NCBI RefSeq assembly: GCF_001570605.1
Contig: NZ_BBXG01000007.1
Coordinates: 1 to 55,367, forward strand
Reading direction: 5' to 3'
Source of the DNA: Herbidospora cretacea
GTDB lineage: Bacteria; Actinomycetota; Actinomycetes; Streptosporangiales; Streptosporangiaceae
DNA: 55,367 bases
Part shown: positions 8,669 to 14,914 of the stretch, piece by piece
Layout: each line of letters begins with the position of its first letter
How positions within the stretch are numbered: the stretch's first letter is position 1
Made by a program: the position numbers and the translations under genes
Notes under the pieces: model-generated
Seen by the model: the letters and a program-made list of their open reading frames with translations, nothing else
The model's database searches: none
Told to the model about the DNA's origin: nothing

Positions 8669-9202
8669 GTGGCATCCCCGCCCGAGGAGGCGTCGCGCTC
8701 GACGCCGTTCGTGATGCGGACGCTCAGGACGGTGGCGACCCGTCGCCATTTCTTCTCGGACCAGCGTGGAGAACGGGCGGCTTGTCGTCTGCCCCACTCC
8801 CGAGCAGACACAGGACCGGGATCAGAGTTCAGGTGGGCTCCTTTCCTCGTGGGCGGAGCCACCGCTGTACCGGGCGGGTCGCGACATGCATCACCGACGC
8901 CGAGGCAGCCCGAAGACAGCTCTTGGCGATGATGAGCGGCAGCGAGAACAGAAATGGAGTGCGGCGAGAGTGGGGATGGCGCTCTCTGGGTGGACACCTA
9001 CCGCCGGGCCGGGTCTCTCCGGCGGATCATCGGTGATCAGTTCGTGGTGTTGTGCCCGGTCTCGTTTATGCGCCTGAGTGATTCGCCGAGATGCTCGCTG
9101 TGCCGTGCCGTGGGGAAGACGATGGCTTCTTGCGTTGCTTCGTTTGTACCACTCCGGCGAGCGTTGATGCAGGTCACGAGATGTGAGGCGGGGATCTCCC
9201 CT

Positions 9203-9326
9203 GACGTTCCGTGGCGTCCCCCTGCGTCCCCTGATGCTCCTAGACGTCCCGCTGCCTATGAGAAAAGAAAGGGAGCTGTGGCCGGTTAGTAAGGCCGTAG
9301 CTCCCCGAAGACGTCCTCGGACGTCC
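9203..9326. repeat. Iteron-like (G/A)CGTCC boxes between rep and int
   Basis: Six short direct repeats occur in 124 bp: GACGTTCC 9203, GCGTCCCC 9214 and 9224, GACGTCCC 9243, GACGTCC 9310 and 9320. They lie between the integrase stop and the rep start, where an origin or an excisionase/regulator site would be expected. The remaining gap 8669-9202 shows no convincing gene; a 110-residue minus-strand frame (8665-8997) that touches the rep start has no recognisable domain. Confidence 0.45.
9255..9305 (-). terminator. Intrinsic terminator of the integrase gene
   Basis: The stem GGGAGCT-GT-GGCC pairs with GGCC-GT-AGCTCCC (9271-9305). Read on the minus strand it is followed by a T-rich run (TTTCTTTTCTC), 27 bases after the integrase stop. 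This is a canonical Rho-independent layout. Confidence 0.8.
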
Positions 9327-9332
9327 TGCGGA

Positions 9333-10841
9333 TCAGTCCTCTCGCCAGATGGGCTCAAGAAGATCGGGGTTGAACTTCTTTCGCCCGCCGCCGCACGGGT
9401 GAATGATCACCGCGTGGAGGGCCTCGCGGATGTAGGTCCGTTTCACCGTCAGTGGGAGCCCGCCGTCCTCTTCAGCAAGGAACCAGCGTCGCCGGATCTC
9501 GCTCACGTCAGCGTTGGAGCGGCTCCGTTGCCGCTGCACGGACGCGGCGAAGCCTTGGGCCTCCGTCCGCAGTCGCGCGATCTGCTTCTCCAGGTCGGCT
9601 GCGGTCGGGAAGAAGAGTTCGTTGCTGACGTTGCCCAAGGCCCATTGGGTACGCAGCGTTTCCAAGCGCTCCTTCGCGCCGTCGTACTCGGCCTGCTTGG
9701 CCCAGGTGGCCTGTTCGGACGACGCGGAAAGCTGCACCTCTTCGAGCTTGGCTAACACCGCCTCTGAGATGTAGAGGTCCACCATGTCGCCGCGACGCCC
9801 CAGGCCGCCGCAGCCGCCGGCGCTCTTGGCGGGACACAAGTAGATGTGCTGCACACAGTCCTTGGAGTGAGAGACACGGAGCGAGGTGTTGCACAGCGAA
9901 CCGTCCGCCTTGGGTCTGCCGCAGCGGAGTGTGCCGGTGAGCAAGTAGTTCGGTTCGCGGAAGTCCTGCGGGAGGATTTGTCCAACGCGGCCGTCAGGGT
10001 AGACGTAGTGCCCTTTCCTGGCGTCGAAGTGGCTCTTCACCGCCATCCACTGTTCCGGCGTCACGATCGGTTCCCAGGAGCCGACGACAGGGTTACCGTC
10101 CGGCCCGCGAACCAACTCGTTGTTGATCTGCCGCCAGCCGCAGACCCTGGGGTTGAGAACCGTGACCTTGAGAGAGCTCGATGTCCACGGGTTGCCCAAC
10201 GAGGTTATGACTCCGTCCCGCTGCCACTGCATGGCGATCGAGTGCAGTGACCGTCCAGCGATCAGATCGAGGATCGCTTGCCGGACGAGGGGAGCTTCGT
10301 CGGGGTCGAGGGCAAGCCGGTCAGGCATCCATCCGAAGGGGCGCGTACCGCCGACGGGCAATCCCTGCTCTGCACGGGTTCGATGGGAACGGCGCATACG
10401 CCGCTGCATCTTGCGGACCTCCATCTTGGAGATCACCGCACCGAAGAGGCCCATGCTCTCGGCGTCTTCGTTGTAGAGGTCCTTCGCTCCGCGAGCGTCA
10501 GCGAACACCCGGCCGTCCTGGTAGGTGATCGCCTCGGCGAAGCGTTCGTAGTCTCCCGGTCGGCGGGCGAGTCGGTCTTCCGCAACGATCACGACACCCT
10601 GCACCGCAGTGCCGTTGGGAAGTTCACCGACACGAAGGGCCTTCAGCATGGCCTCGAAGTCGTCGCGGACCACATCGGCCTTGGCTGCCGACTTGTCGTT
10701 GTCGGTGAACTCGTGGACGACCGTCCATCCGAGGCGGGCCGCAGTCTCGCGGTTGAGCTTGTGCTGGTCCTGAACACCGTGTTCATCCCGCCTGACGTCG
10801 GCGGAGATGCGAGCGTAGGAGACGACCGGAATCTGATCCAT
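9333..10841 (-). CDS. int: Large serine recombinase / site-specific integrase
   Basis: 502 residues. The resolvase domain begins with VVSYARIS; Ser13 is the expected nucleophile, and AEDRLARRPGDYERF (about residues 88-101) supplies the conserved arginines. The central recombinase domain has the Pro-Phe-Gly-Trp hinge (GTRPFGWMPD) and a zinc ribbon with LRCGRPKADGSLCNTS and YLCP. A coiled-coil-like segment (AEYDGAKERLETLRTQW, then LEKQIARLRTEAQ) follows. The start at 10841 is chosen because GAGGGGG precedes it; a frame extension of five codons exists. It sits about 43 bases from the core 10884-10895, so it is probably the integrase that put the element into msrA. Confidence 0.93.
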   Translation of the reverse strand: MDQIPVVSYARISADVRRDEHGVQDQHKLNRETAARLGWTVVHEFTDNDKSAAKADVVRDDFEAMLKALRVGELPNGTAVQGVVIVAEDRLARRPGDYERFAEAITYQDGRVFADARGAKDLYNEDAESMGLFGAVISKMEVRKMQRRMRRSHRTRAEQGLPVGGTRPFGWMPDRLALDPDEAPLVRQAILDLIAGRSLHSIAMQWQRDGVITSLGNPWTSSSLKVTVLNPRVCGWRQINNELVRGPDGNPVVGSWEPIVTPEQWMAVKSHFDARKGHYVYPDGRVGQILPQDFREPNYLLTGTLRCGRPKADGSLCNTSLRVSHSKDCVQHIYLCPAKSAGGCGGLGRRGDMVDLYISEAVLAKLEEVQLSASSEQATWAKQAEYDGAKERLETLRTQWALGNVSNELFFPTAADLEKQIARLRTEAQGFAASVQRQRSRSNADVSEIRRRWFLAEEDGGLPLTVKRTYIREALHAVIIHPCGGGRKKFNPDLLEPIWRED

Positions 10842-10862
10842 GGAACCCCCTCGCATGAACTA

Positions 10863-10895
10863 TTGCGGAGAGGCTAGTACTACCACCAGCAGTAC
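10863..10895. other. Putative attR of the element
   Basis: The core CACCAGCAGTAC at 10884-10895 is identical to the one in msrA at 1999-2010. The arm TTGCGG (10863-10868) mirrors CCGCAA (2016-2021). Outside these, GAAC on this side and GTTAAC on the other extend the imperfect symmetry. The site lies directly upstream of int, the usual place of attP. Confidence 0.75.
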
Positions 10896-11006
10896 TTGTT
10901 CAAGAATCCGGGCGGGTACTGCGGGATCGGCGGGACCGGTGTCAACGCAGGTGACCCGTCCAACTGGTGCCCCACAGGGCTGACCAGTTCCTTTTCTGAG
11001 GAGTAG
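10881..11006 (+). pseudogene. Displaced 3' end of msrA (R2)
   Basis: Forty-two codons ending in TAG read [18 protein letters not shown] and onwards to SSFSEE; this is a full MsrA C-terminus without the rest of the gene. It fuses in frame with msrA when the element is removed in silico. The segment between GTGV and CPTGL is eight residues longer than in the present msrA. It has no start of its own. Confidence 0.85.
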
Positions 11007-11020
11007 TTCGCGGTTCGGGT

Positions 11021-11058
11021 GAGACCTCCGGCGGCAGTGGCTGCTCGGGGGTCTCTTT
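11021..11058 (+). terminator. Hairpin after the displaced msrA tail
   Basis: GAGACC-T-CCG pairs with CGG-G-GGTCTC and is followed by TTTCG, 15 bases after the msrA-tail stop. It looks like the original terminator of msrA or of the element that brought this tail. Confidence 0.6.
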
Positions 11059-11132
11059 CGTTCGAGGATCGCTGTGCAGACATGTCTTCAACCTCCAGAC
11101 GGCCAACAAGCCACCCATATAGCATCATCGCT

Positions 11133-11487
11133 ATGACCTGGGGTACGGTTGAGCTGGAGCCTGAGGTTCGCGAGTGGCTCGAAAAGTTGCCGGTGGCCTC
11201 ATTCGCGAAAGCGGCCTTCTATCGACCTTCTGGCGGCTGAAGGCCCACTACTGGGAGAGCCGTATACGCGGCAACTCGACGGCAAGCTTCGCGAGCTGCG
11301 GTTCCACTTGGATGATCTATCAATGCGGGTGAGCTATTGGATCGCCCCGCACAGACGGATCGTCCTGCTGACGGTCTTCCACAAGACGCGGATGCGGGAA
11401 GATCGAGAAGTGGATCGAGCTCGGCGGGCATTGCTGCGCTGTGTCGATCAGGCGCCCACGGTGGATGTGGATGAGGAGCCGGCATGA
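11133..11487 (+). pseudogene. HigB/RelE-type toxin with a frameshift
   Basis: The frame from ATG 11133 reads MTWGTVELEPEVREWLEKLP up to KAAFY and then runs into a stop at 11238-11240. The remainder of the protein is in the +1 frame: DLLAAEGPLLGEPYTRQL, KLRELRF, SYWIAPHRRIVLLTVFHKTRMREDRE, to the stop at 11487. Together they form a complete phage-Gp49-like (HigB) ribosome-dependent RNase toxin of about 117 residues with the typical C-terminal LLTVFHKT strand. The shift lies at about 11222-11223 (two bases missing or one extra). It overlaps the antitoxin by ATGA. Confidence 0.8.
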
Positions 11488-11780
11488 GTGAGGACGCGAC
11501 GTGGGAGGAGCTCCGGCGGCGGCTGGCCGAGCCTGGCGCGAGTGAAGCTCATGAGGCGGCACGTCTGGCGTTCGAGCTCGGGAAAGCCGTACGGCGGTTG
11601 CGAGAAGGATACGGGTGGAGTCAGGCGGAATTGGCCGCCGCTGCGGATATGACGCAATCCGCTGTGGCACGCTTCGAAGCCGGCGGCACGGTTCCTACCC
11701 TTCCGGTACTCGAGCGGTTGGCGAGGGCATTGAACGCCGACCTTGAGGTGCGGATCAGTCCGCGAGCCCCGGCCGCTTGA
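11484..11780 (+). CDS. higA: HigA-type XRE antitoxin
   Basis: 98 residues. The helix-turn-helix spans about residues 35-85 (LREGYGWSQAELAAAADMTQSAVARFE, in two parts) with the conserved Gly-Gly-Thr-Val-Pro-Thr turn. HigA proteins bind and repress their own operon and neutralise HigB. The gene is intact although its toxin partner is broken, and it overlaps the toxin by four bases. The 303 bases that follow (11781-12083) hold no gene, only the operator at 12055. Confidence 0.85.
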   Translation: MSEDATWEELRRRLAEPGASEAHEAARLAFELGKAVRRLREGYGWSQAELAAAADMTQSAVARFEAGGTVPTLPVLERLARALNADLEVRISPRAPAA

Positions 11781-12054
11781 CCCGCTTCGGGAGCTGGTGC
11801 CGCCGAGCCATCGCGCACCGGTGGGTACCAACGTCAAGCTCGGCGACCTGTCCGGGTGGGCCGCCTGCCAGACGGGCCTGGTCCCGACCGACGAGTAGCT
11901 TTATAGATCTCGCTGTACGGCTCGCGCTCAACTCCAGGGCGTGAGCCGTCCTGTTGTCCGGTCACCGTTGATCCGCCACTCGAGGCGCCCCTGGCGCGGG
12001 CTGGATGGGTAGCGCTCTCGATCGATGGCCTGGATCCCTTTTGATCGCTCCTGT

Positions 12055-12068
12055 CAGAACGTGTTCTG
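12055..12068. promoter_or_regulatory. Operator-like palindrome before second TA operon
   Basis: CAGAAC-GT-GTTCTG is a perfect inverted repeat around a two-base centre. It lies 15 bases before the likely GTG start of the antitoxin and 12 bases after a TTGATC that could serve as -35. Autoregulation by the antitoxin is the obvious reading. Confidence 0.5.
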
Positions 12069-12083
12069 ATGTACCTTGATGGT

Positions 12084-12554
12084 GTGAGCACTAGCCATGC
12101 CGACGCAGTGACCTTTTCTGACCTGTCGAGAAATCCCCGAGCGGTCGCCGAGCGCGCGGCACGCCTGGGACGCGTGCGTGTCACCCATCGCGATGCTCCA
12201 GACTTCTACTTGACGGCAGCGGACCGTGAGGAGGAGCGCGAACAGACGCTCACCACTGCGTCCCGGCTGTTTCTCGCTTTGATCAAGCATGATCCCACTG
12301 CGCGTGCGCTGGTCATAGCCATGCCGGAGGTCTTCCCTTGGGTTCGCCACCTGTCTTCGGACGAACTGCGTGCCTTCACTCTGGAACTGGTCGAAGCGCT
12401 CTCCGACGCGGCCGAACTGGAAGTCGATACCACCACGCAGGAGGTCATCGCCGGCTGGCGAGCCACTGCCAGGATCAAGGCCGACCCTGCGCACTTCGCC
12501 GAGGCTCGAAAGCCCACGAGCGGTGACTTCGGGCCGGTGCAGGTTTCGGCATGA
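12084..12554 (+). CDS. Phd/YefM-like antitoxin
   Basis: About 156 residues from GTG 12084 (an in-frame ATG exists at 12069, inside the promoter). The N-terminal 50 residues (ADAVTFSDLSRNPRAVAERA, then RVRVTHRDAPDFYLT) follow the Phd/YefM DNA-binding fold: a strand, a helix and a strand pair. The C-terminal 100 residues are helical and would wrap the toxin; this tail is longer than in classical YefM. It overlaps the toxin gene by ATGA (12551-12554). Family assignment rests on pattern only. Confidence 0.65.
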   Translation: MSTSHADAVTFSDLSRNPRAVAERAARLGRVRVTHRDAPDFYLTAADREEEREQTLTTASRLFLALIKHDPTARALVIAMPEVFPWVRHLSSDELRAFTLELVEALSDAAELEVDTTTQEVIAGWRATARIKADPAHFAEARKPTSGDFGPVQVSA

Positions 12555-12904
12555 GCCCGAAGCGTGGAGATCGGGTCACGGTGCCGCCACCGGATGGCGA
12601 GTGGGATGTCAGGTTCGGTACCAGCGAAGCTGTCAGGGGCTGGGAAGAGCTGTGCCGTCATGCCCTGGCCAATACGCGCCGATGCTTTGAGTTGTTGCGG
12701 GTTGACCCCCGTTCCGGCTCCAGCCACGACCGTCAGCATCGCCTACGCGGCGATCTCGCGACTCATCGTCACAACGGCAAGGATTTGGAGCAGTGGGAGT
12801 TCGAGGTCACTAGCGGCGGGCGTGTCCGCTATGTCATCGACGATGTCACTCGCAGTGTCTGGGTGATCTATGCGTCGCCTCGGCACCCCAAAGAGACCGA
12901 ATAG
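12551..12904 (+). CDS. RelE/ParE-like toxin
   Basis: 117 residues. The pattern GWEELCRHALANTRRCFELLR, seen in parts, followed by RQHRLRG and WEFEVTSGGRVRYVIDD, with VWVIYASPRHPKETE at the end, resembles RelE/ParE folds (helical hairpin, then a four-stranded sheet). It is translationally coupled to the upstream antitoxin-like gene. Whether the target is mRNA or gyrase is not visible. Both genes are intact, unlike the HigB next door. Confidence 0.6.
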   Translation: MSPKRGDRVTVPPPDGEWDVRFGTSEAVRGWEELCRHALANTRRCFELLRVDPRSGSSHDRQHRLRGDLATHRHNGKDLEQWEFEVTSGGRVRYVIDDVTRSVWVIYASPRHPKETE

Positions 12905-12931
12905 CGACTATTACTGTGCGAAGCCAAGCGC

Positions 12932-13140
12932 TACCACCGGCAGTATTTGTTCGAGAATCCGGGCGGATACTGCGGGATCGGGGGACCGGGATCTCCTGTC
13001 CTGTCGGCCTTGCTTCTGGTGAGGAGTAGAGCCGCGGCTTCGGCCTGAACCACTGGCCCTTGGTCGGGTCCCCGCGGGGAGCTGATCTCGGGCCAGATGT
13101 GTGTTCGGCGACGAGTTTCCTCACGAGCTCCAGTCGAGCC
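12932..13140 (+). repeat. msrA-tail relic R3 with palindrome
   Basis: Bases 12932-13029 encode a decayed MsrA tail ([17 protein letters not shown]); a base change or loss near GGGGGACC shifts the frame before the remnant stop at 13027. The 44-bp palindrome follows at 13053-13096, with outer arms CTGGCCC/GGGCCAG kept and a different inner stem TCCCC-GC-GGGGA. Upstream of the relic the sequence is unlike R1 and R2. The rest of the gap up to 13277 is empty. Confidence 0.75.
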
Positions 13141-13277
13141 GTAGTGCTCACCCCTCGGCGTCGGCGGGTGGGGGGTCGCGGTCTCCATCGGGCGGAGGCC
13201 GTCTGGTTAGACTCGACGGATCATGCGCCGGTCATGCCGGTCGCACCATGCCATCTCACTGACTTGCGAGACATTCC

Positions 13278-13607
13278 ATGATCTTCATCACGGCGAAATT
13301 CCAGGTGCTGCCCGAGTATGCCGACCAGTGGCCGGAGATCACACGCGAGTTCACCGAGGCCACTCGCGGTGAGCCCGGCTGCTTGTGGTTCGACTGGTCG
13401 CGCAGTGTCGAGGACCCGACGGAGTACGTCCTCGTCGAGGCATTTCGGGATGGCGATGCGGGAGGTGCGCACGTCCAGTCCGATCACTTCAAAAAGGCGC
13501 AGCAGACGTTGCCCCGCCATCTCGCCGAGACCCCCCGGATCGTCAACGCGACGCTTCCGCAGGACGACTGGTCGCTTCTCGGCGAGATGGCCGTGCCTGA
13601 GTCGTGA
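13278..13607 (+). CDS. Antibiotic-biosynthesis-monooxygenase domain protein
   Basis: 109 residues covering one ABM domain, a dimeric alpha-beta ferredoxin-like fold. Features of YgiN-like quinol monooxygenases are visible: IFITAKFQVLPEY, a GEPGCLWFDWSRS strand, EAFRD, and the helix with HVQSDHFKKAQQ. No cofactor site is needed in this family. The physiological substrate is unknown. It stands alone between two msrA-tail relics, so it may be cargo of a former element. Confidence 0.8.
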   Translation: MIFITAKFQVLPEYADQWPEITREFTEATRGEPGCLWFDWSRSVEDPTEYVLVEAFRDGDAGGAHVQSDHFKKAQQTLPRHLAETPRIVNATLPQDDWSLLGEMAVPES

Positions 13608-13610
13608 GGC

Positions 13611-13757
13611 AAGCGTGCGATCACCGGCTGGAGGATCACCTCCGGCACCAGTGGCACTGTGGCGGTCACCAATCTGAGCCACGACGGACGGCTGGCTGCG
13701 GGGCAGAGCACCAGCCCCCGGTTCCAGGGCGCCGGAACCGGGCGGGAGCCACTGTGA
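13611..13757 (+). pseudogene. CBM2 (cellulose-binding domain) remnant
   Basis: The frame from 13611 to the TGA at 13755 reads ITGWRITSGTSGTVAVTNLS, then DGRLAAGQSTSPRFQGAGTG. This is the last third of a family-2 carbohydrate-binding module, but the middle segment that normally follows ITGWR is deleted. It is similar to the C-terminus of the hydrolase gene at 22015-23253 (SGTSGAVTIVNQSYNGRLSAGQ region). No 5' part remains. Confidence 0.75.
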
Positions 13758-13898
13758 CCCGCATGGCCAGCTCGCCCGGTGCTCCAGTGCAATGGAGGTC
13801 TGGCCGGGCGGTAATCGGCTTGCGGCGAGCCATGCCGAGATCCGCGCATGCTCCGGTCCTGACTGACCCGGCAGTTCATGGTTCACATAAGTAAACGC

Positions 13899-14070
13899 TT
13901 GTAGGGATTGGGGTCTCCCGTCCTGTCGGCCTTCTGGTGCGGCGTAGAGCTGCGGCTTCGGCCTGAATCGCTGGCCCTTGGTCGGCTCCGTAAGTGGAGC
14001 TGGTCTTGGGCCAGACGTGTTCTGGGCGACGAGTTTCTACAAGGTCAAGCCGCCCGCCTGCGGGTGCTCA
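13899..14070 (+). repeat. msrA-tail relic R4 with palindrome
   Basis: A short, deletion-bearing MsrA tail (remnant stop TAG at 13945) is followed by the 44-bp palindrome at 13971-14014 (inner loop GTAAGT, one G.T change in the middle arm that keeps pairing in RNA). Similarity to R1 continues to about 14070. The gap 13758-13898 holds nothing else that I can support. Confidence 0.7.
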
Positions 14071-14248
14071 TCGAATCTTAAGATTTGCCAGATGGGCCCG
14101 TCCTGGGAGGCGAGGAGTGGTATTGCTAAACTTCTCGCCCGCTTTCCTCTCGCCGTCGTCGTGCAGAGTCTGGATGTCTTCTGTGAATGCCTTTCCTGCC
14201 GAAAATCAGCAGAGTCTCTTAGTTGAACATGGACTCCATGACTTCTTC

Positions 14249-14731
14249 ATGGCCCAATGGGTCAGCATCGAAGACATCGGCGAGGTGGCGCGGCGGTTGC
14301 GCATCGAAGCGGAGACGACAGTCGTGTGCGACTTCCGGGCTGCCATGGAATATTACGGTTCCACGTCCGGGGCGTCGCAGCGGGCTTGGATCACCCGCCT
14401 TGCTCCCGGTTGGTCCCTGGTTCTTTATCTCAATGGATTCAGGTCGTCTCCGGAGGCCCTCAGCCTGGGCGGCCAGCGCGTTTTCGATGTCTCATGCATC
14501 TACGGTATAGGAGAGATCGATGAACTCTCTTACATCCACAATGGTGTGTGGGATGGAACCATCTATGATGAGGAAGAATATCGCATTCACTGGGAGGATT
14601 TGAGATATGACCTTACTTCACTGGAAGGGCAGCTAGAAGAGTATCTATGCGTCTTGGGGAGAGTCAGTGGGCGGTTTCTCGACCGCGACTGGTTCTCATC
14701 GCAGGGGCTGCTGGGCATCACCCCCGACTGA
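14249..14731 (+). CDS. Unknown protein, possibly DUF6461-like
   Basis: 160 residues from ATG 14249; the frame is open from further upstream (an ATG at 14174 adds 25 codons), but that part reads like repeat-derived DNA. The central pattern RLAPGWSLVLYLNGF, GQRVFDVSCIY and the tail with DRDWFSSQGLLG recall DUF6461 proteins of actinomycetes, a weak recollection only. It is acidic, without membrane segments, and lower in GC than its neighbours, so it may belong to the accreted island. Confidence 0.5.
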   Translation: MAQWVSIEDIGEVARRLRIEAETTVVCDFRAAMEYYGSTSGASQRAWITRLAPGWSLVLYLNGFRSSPEALSLGGQRVFDVSCIYGIGEIDELSYIHNGVWDGTIYDEEEYRIHWEDLRYDLTSLEGQLEEYLCVLGRVSGRFLDRDWFSSQGLLGITPD

Positions 14732-14800
14732 ATGCGCAGGTCTCATGTGCGGGCAAAGGATGCATGGATCCCGCGGTAAGAGAGGTGAGGCTCTCTTCAC

Positions 14801-14868
14801 GGGCCGTTCGCCGACCGGGGCGACCGCCGTCGCCTGACGATCGCGCCGATCTCAGCGACATGCCGGCG
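14801..14868. repeat. Dispersed 68-bp repeat, copy 2
   Basis: Second copy of the sequence at 7095-7162, here 47 bases before the start of the beta-propeller gene. The copies differ at about eleven positions without gaps. No terminal repeats or coding content explain it. Confidence 0.6.
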
Positions 14869-14914
14869 GGGGATGCGCTTTATGCTCGGGAGTGATTCGG
14901 CGACAGGGGTTCGG

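Noticed and set aside
8665-8997. 110-residue minus-strand frame touching the rep start, considered as excisionase
   Set aside because: No HTH or MerR-like motif and unusual composition; not supportable as xis.
12846-13151. Minus-strand frame with a peptide (KLVAEHTSGPRSAP) partly conserved among R1, R3 and R4
   Set aside because: R4 has a stop in the frame and the conservation follows the 44-bp palindrome at DNA level, so coding is unlikely.
14800-14870. Considered as an IS end because it recurs at 7095
   Set aside because: No terminal inverted repeat, target duplication or transposase next to either copy.
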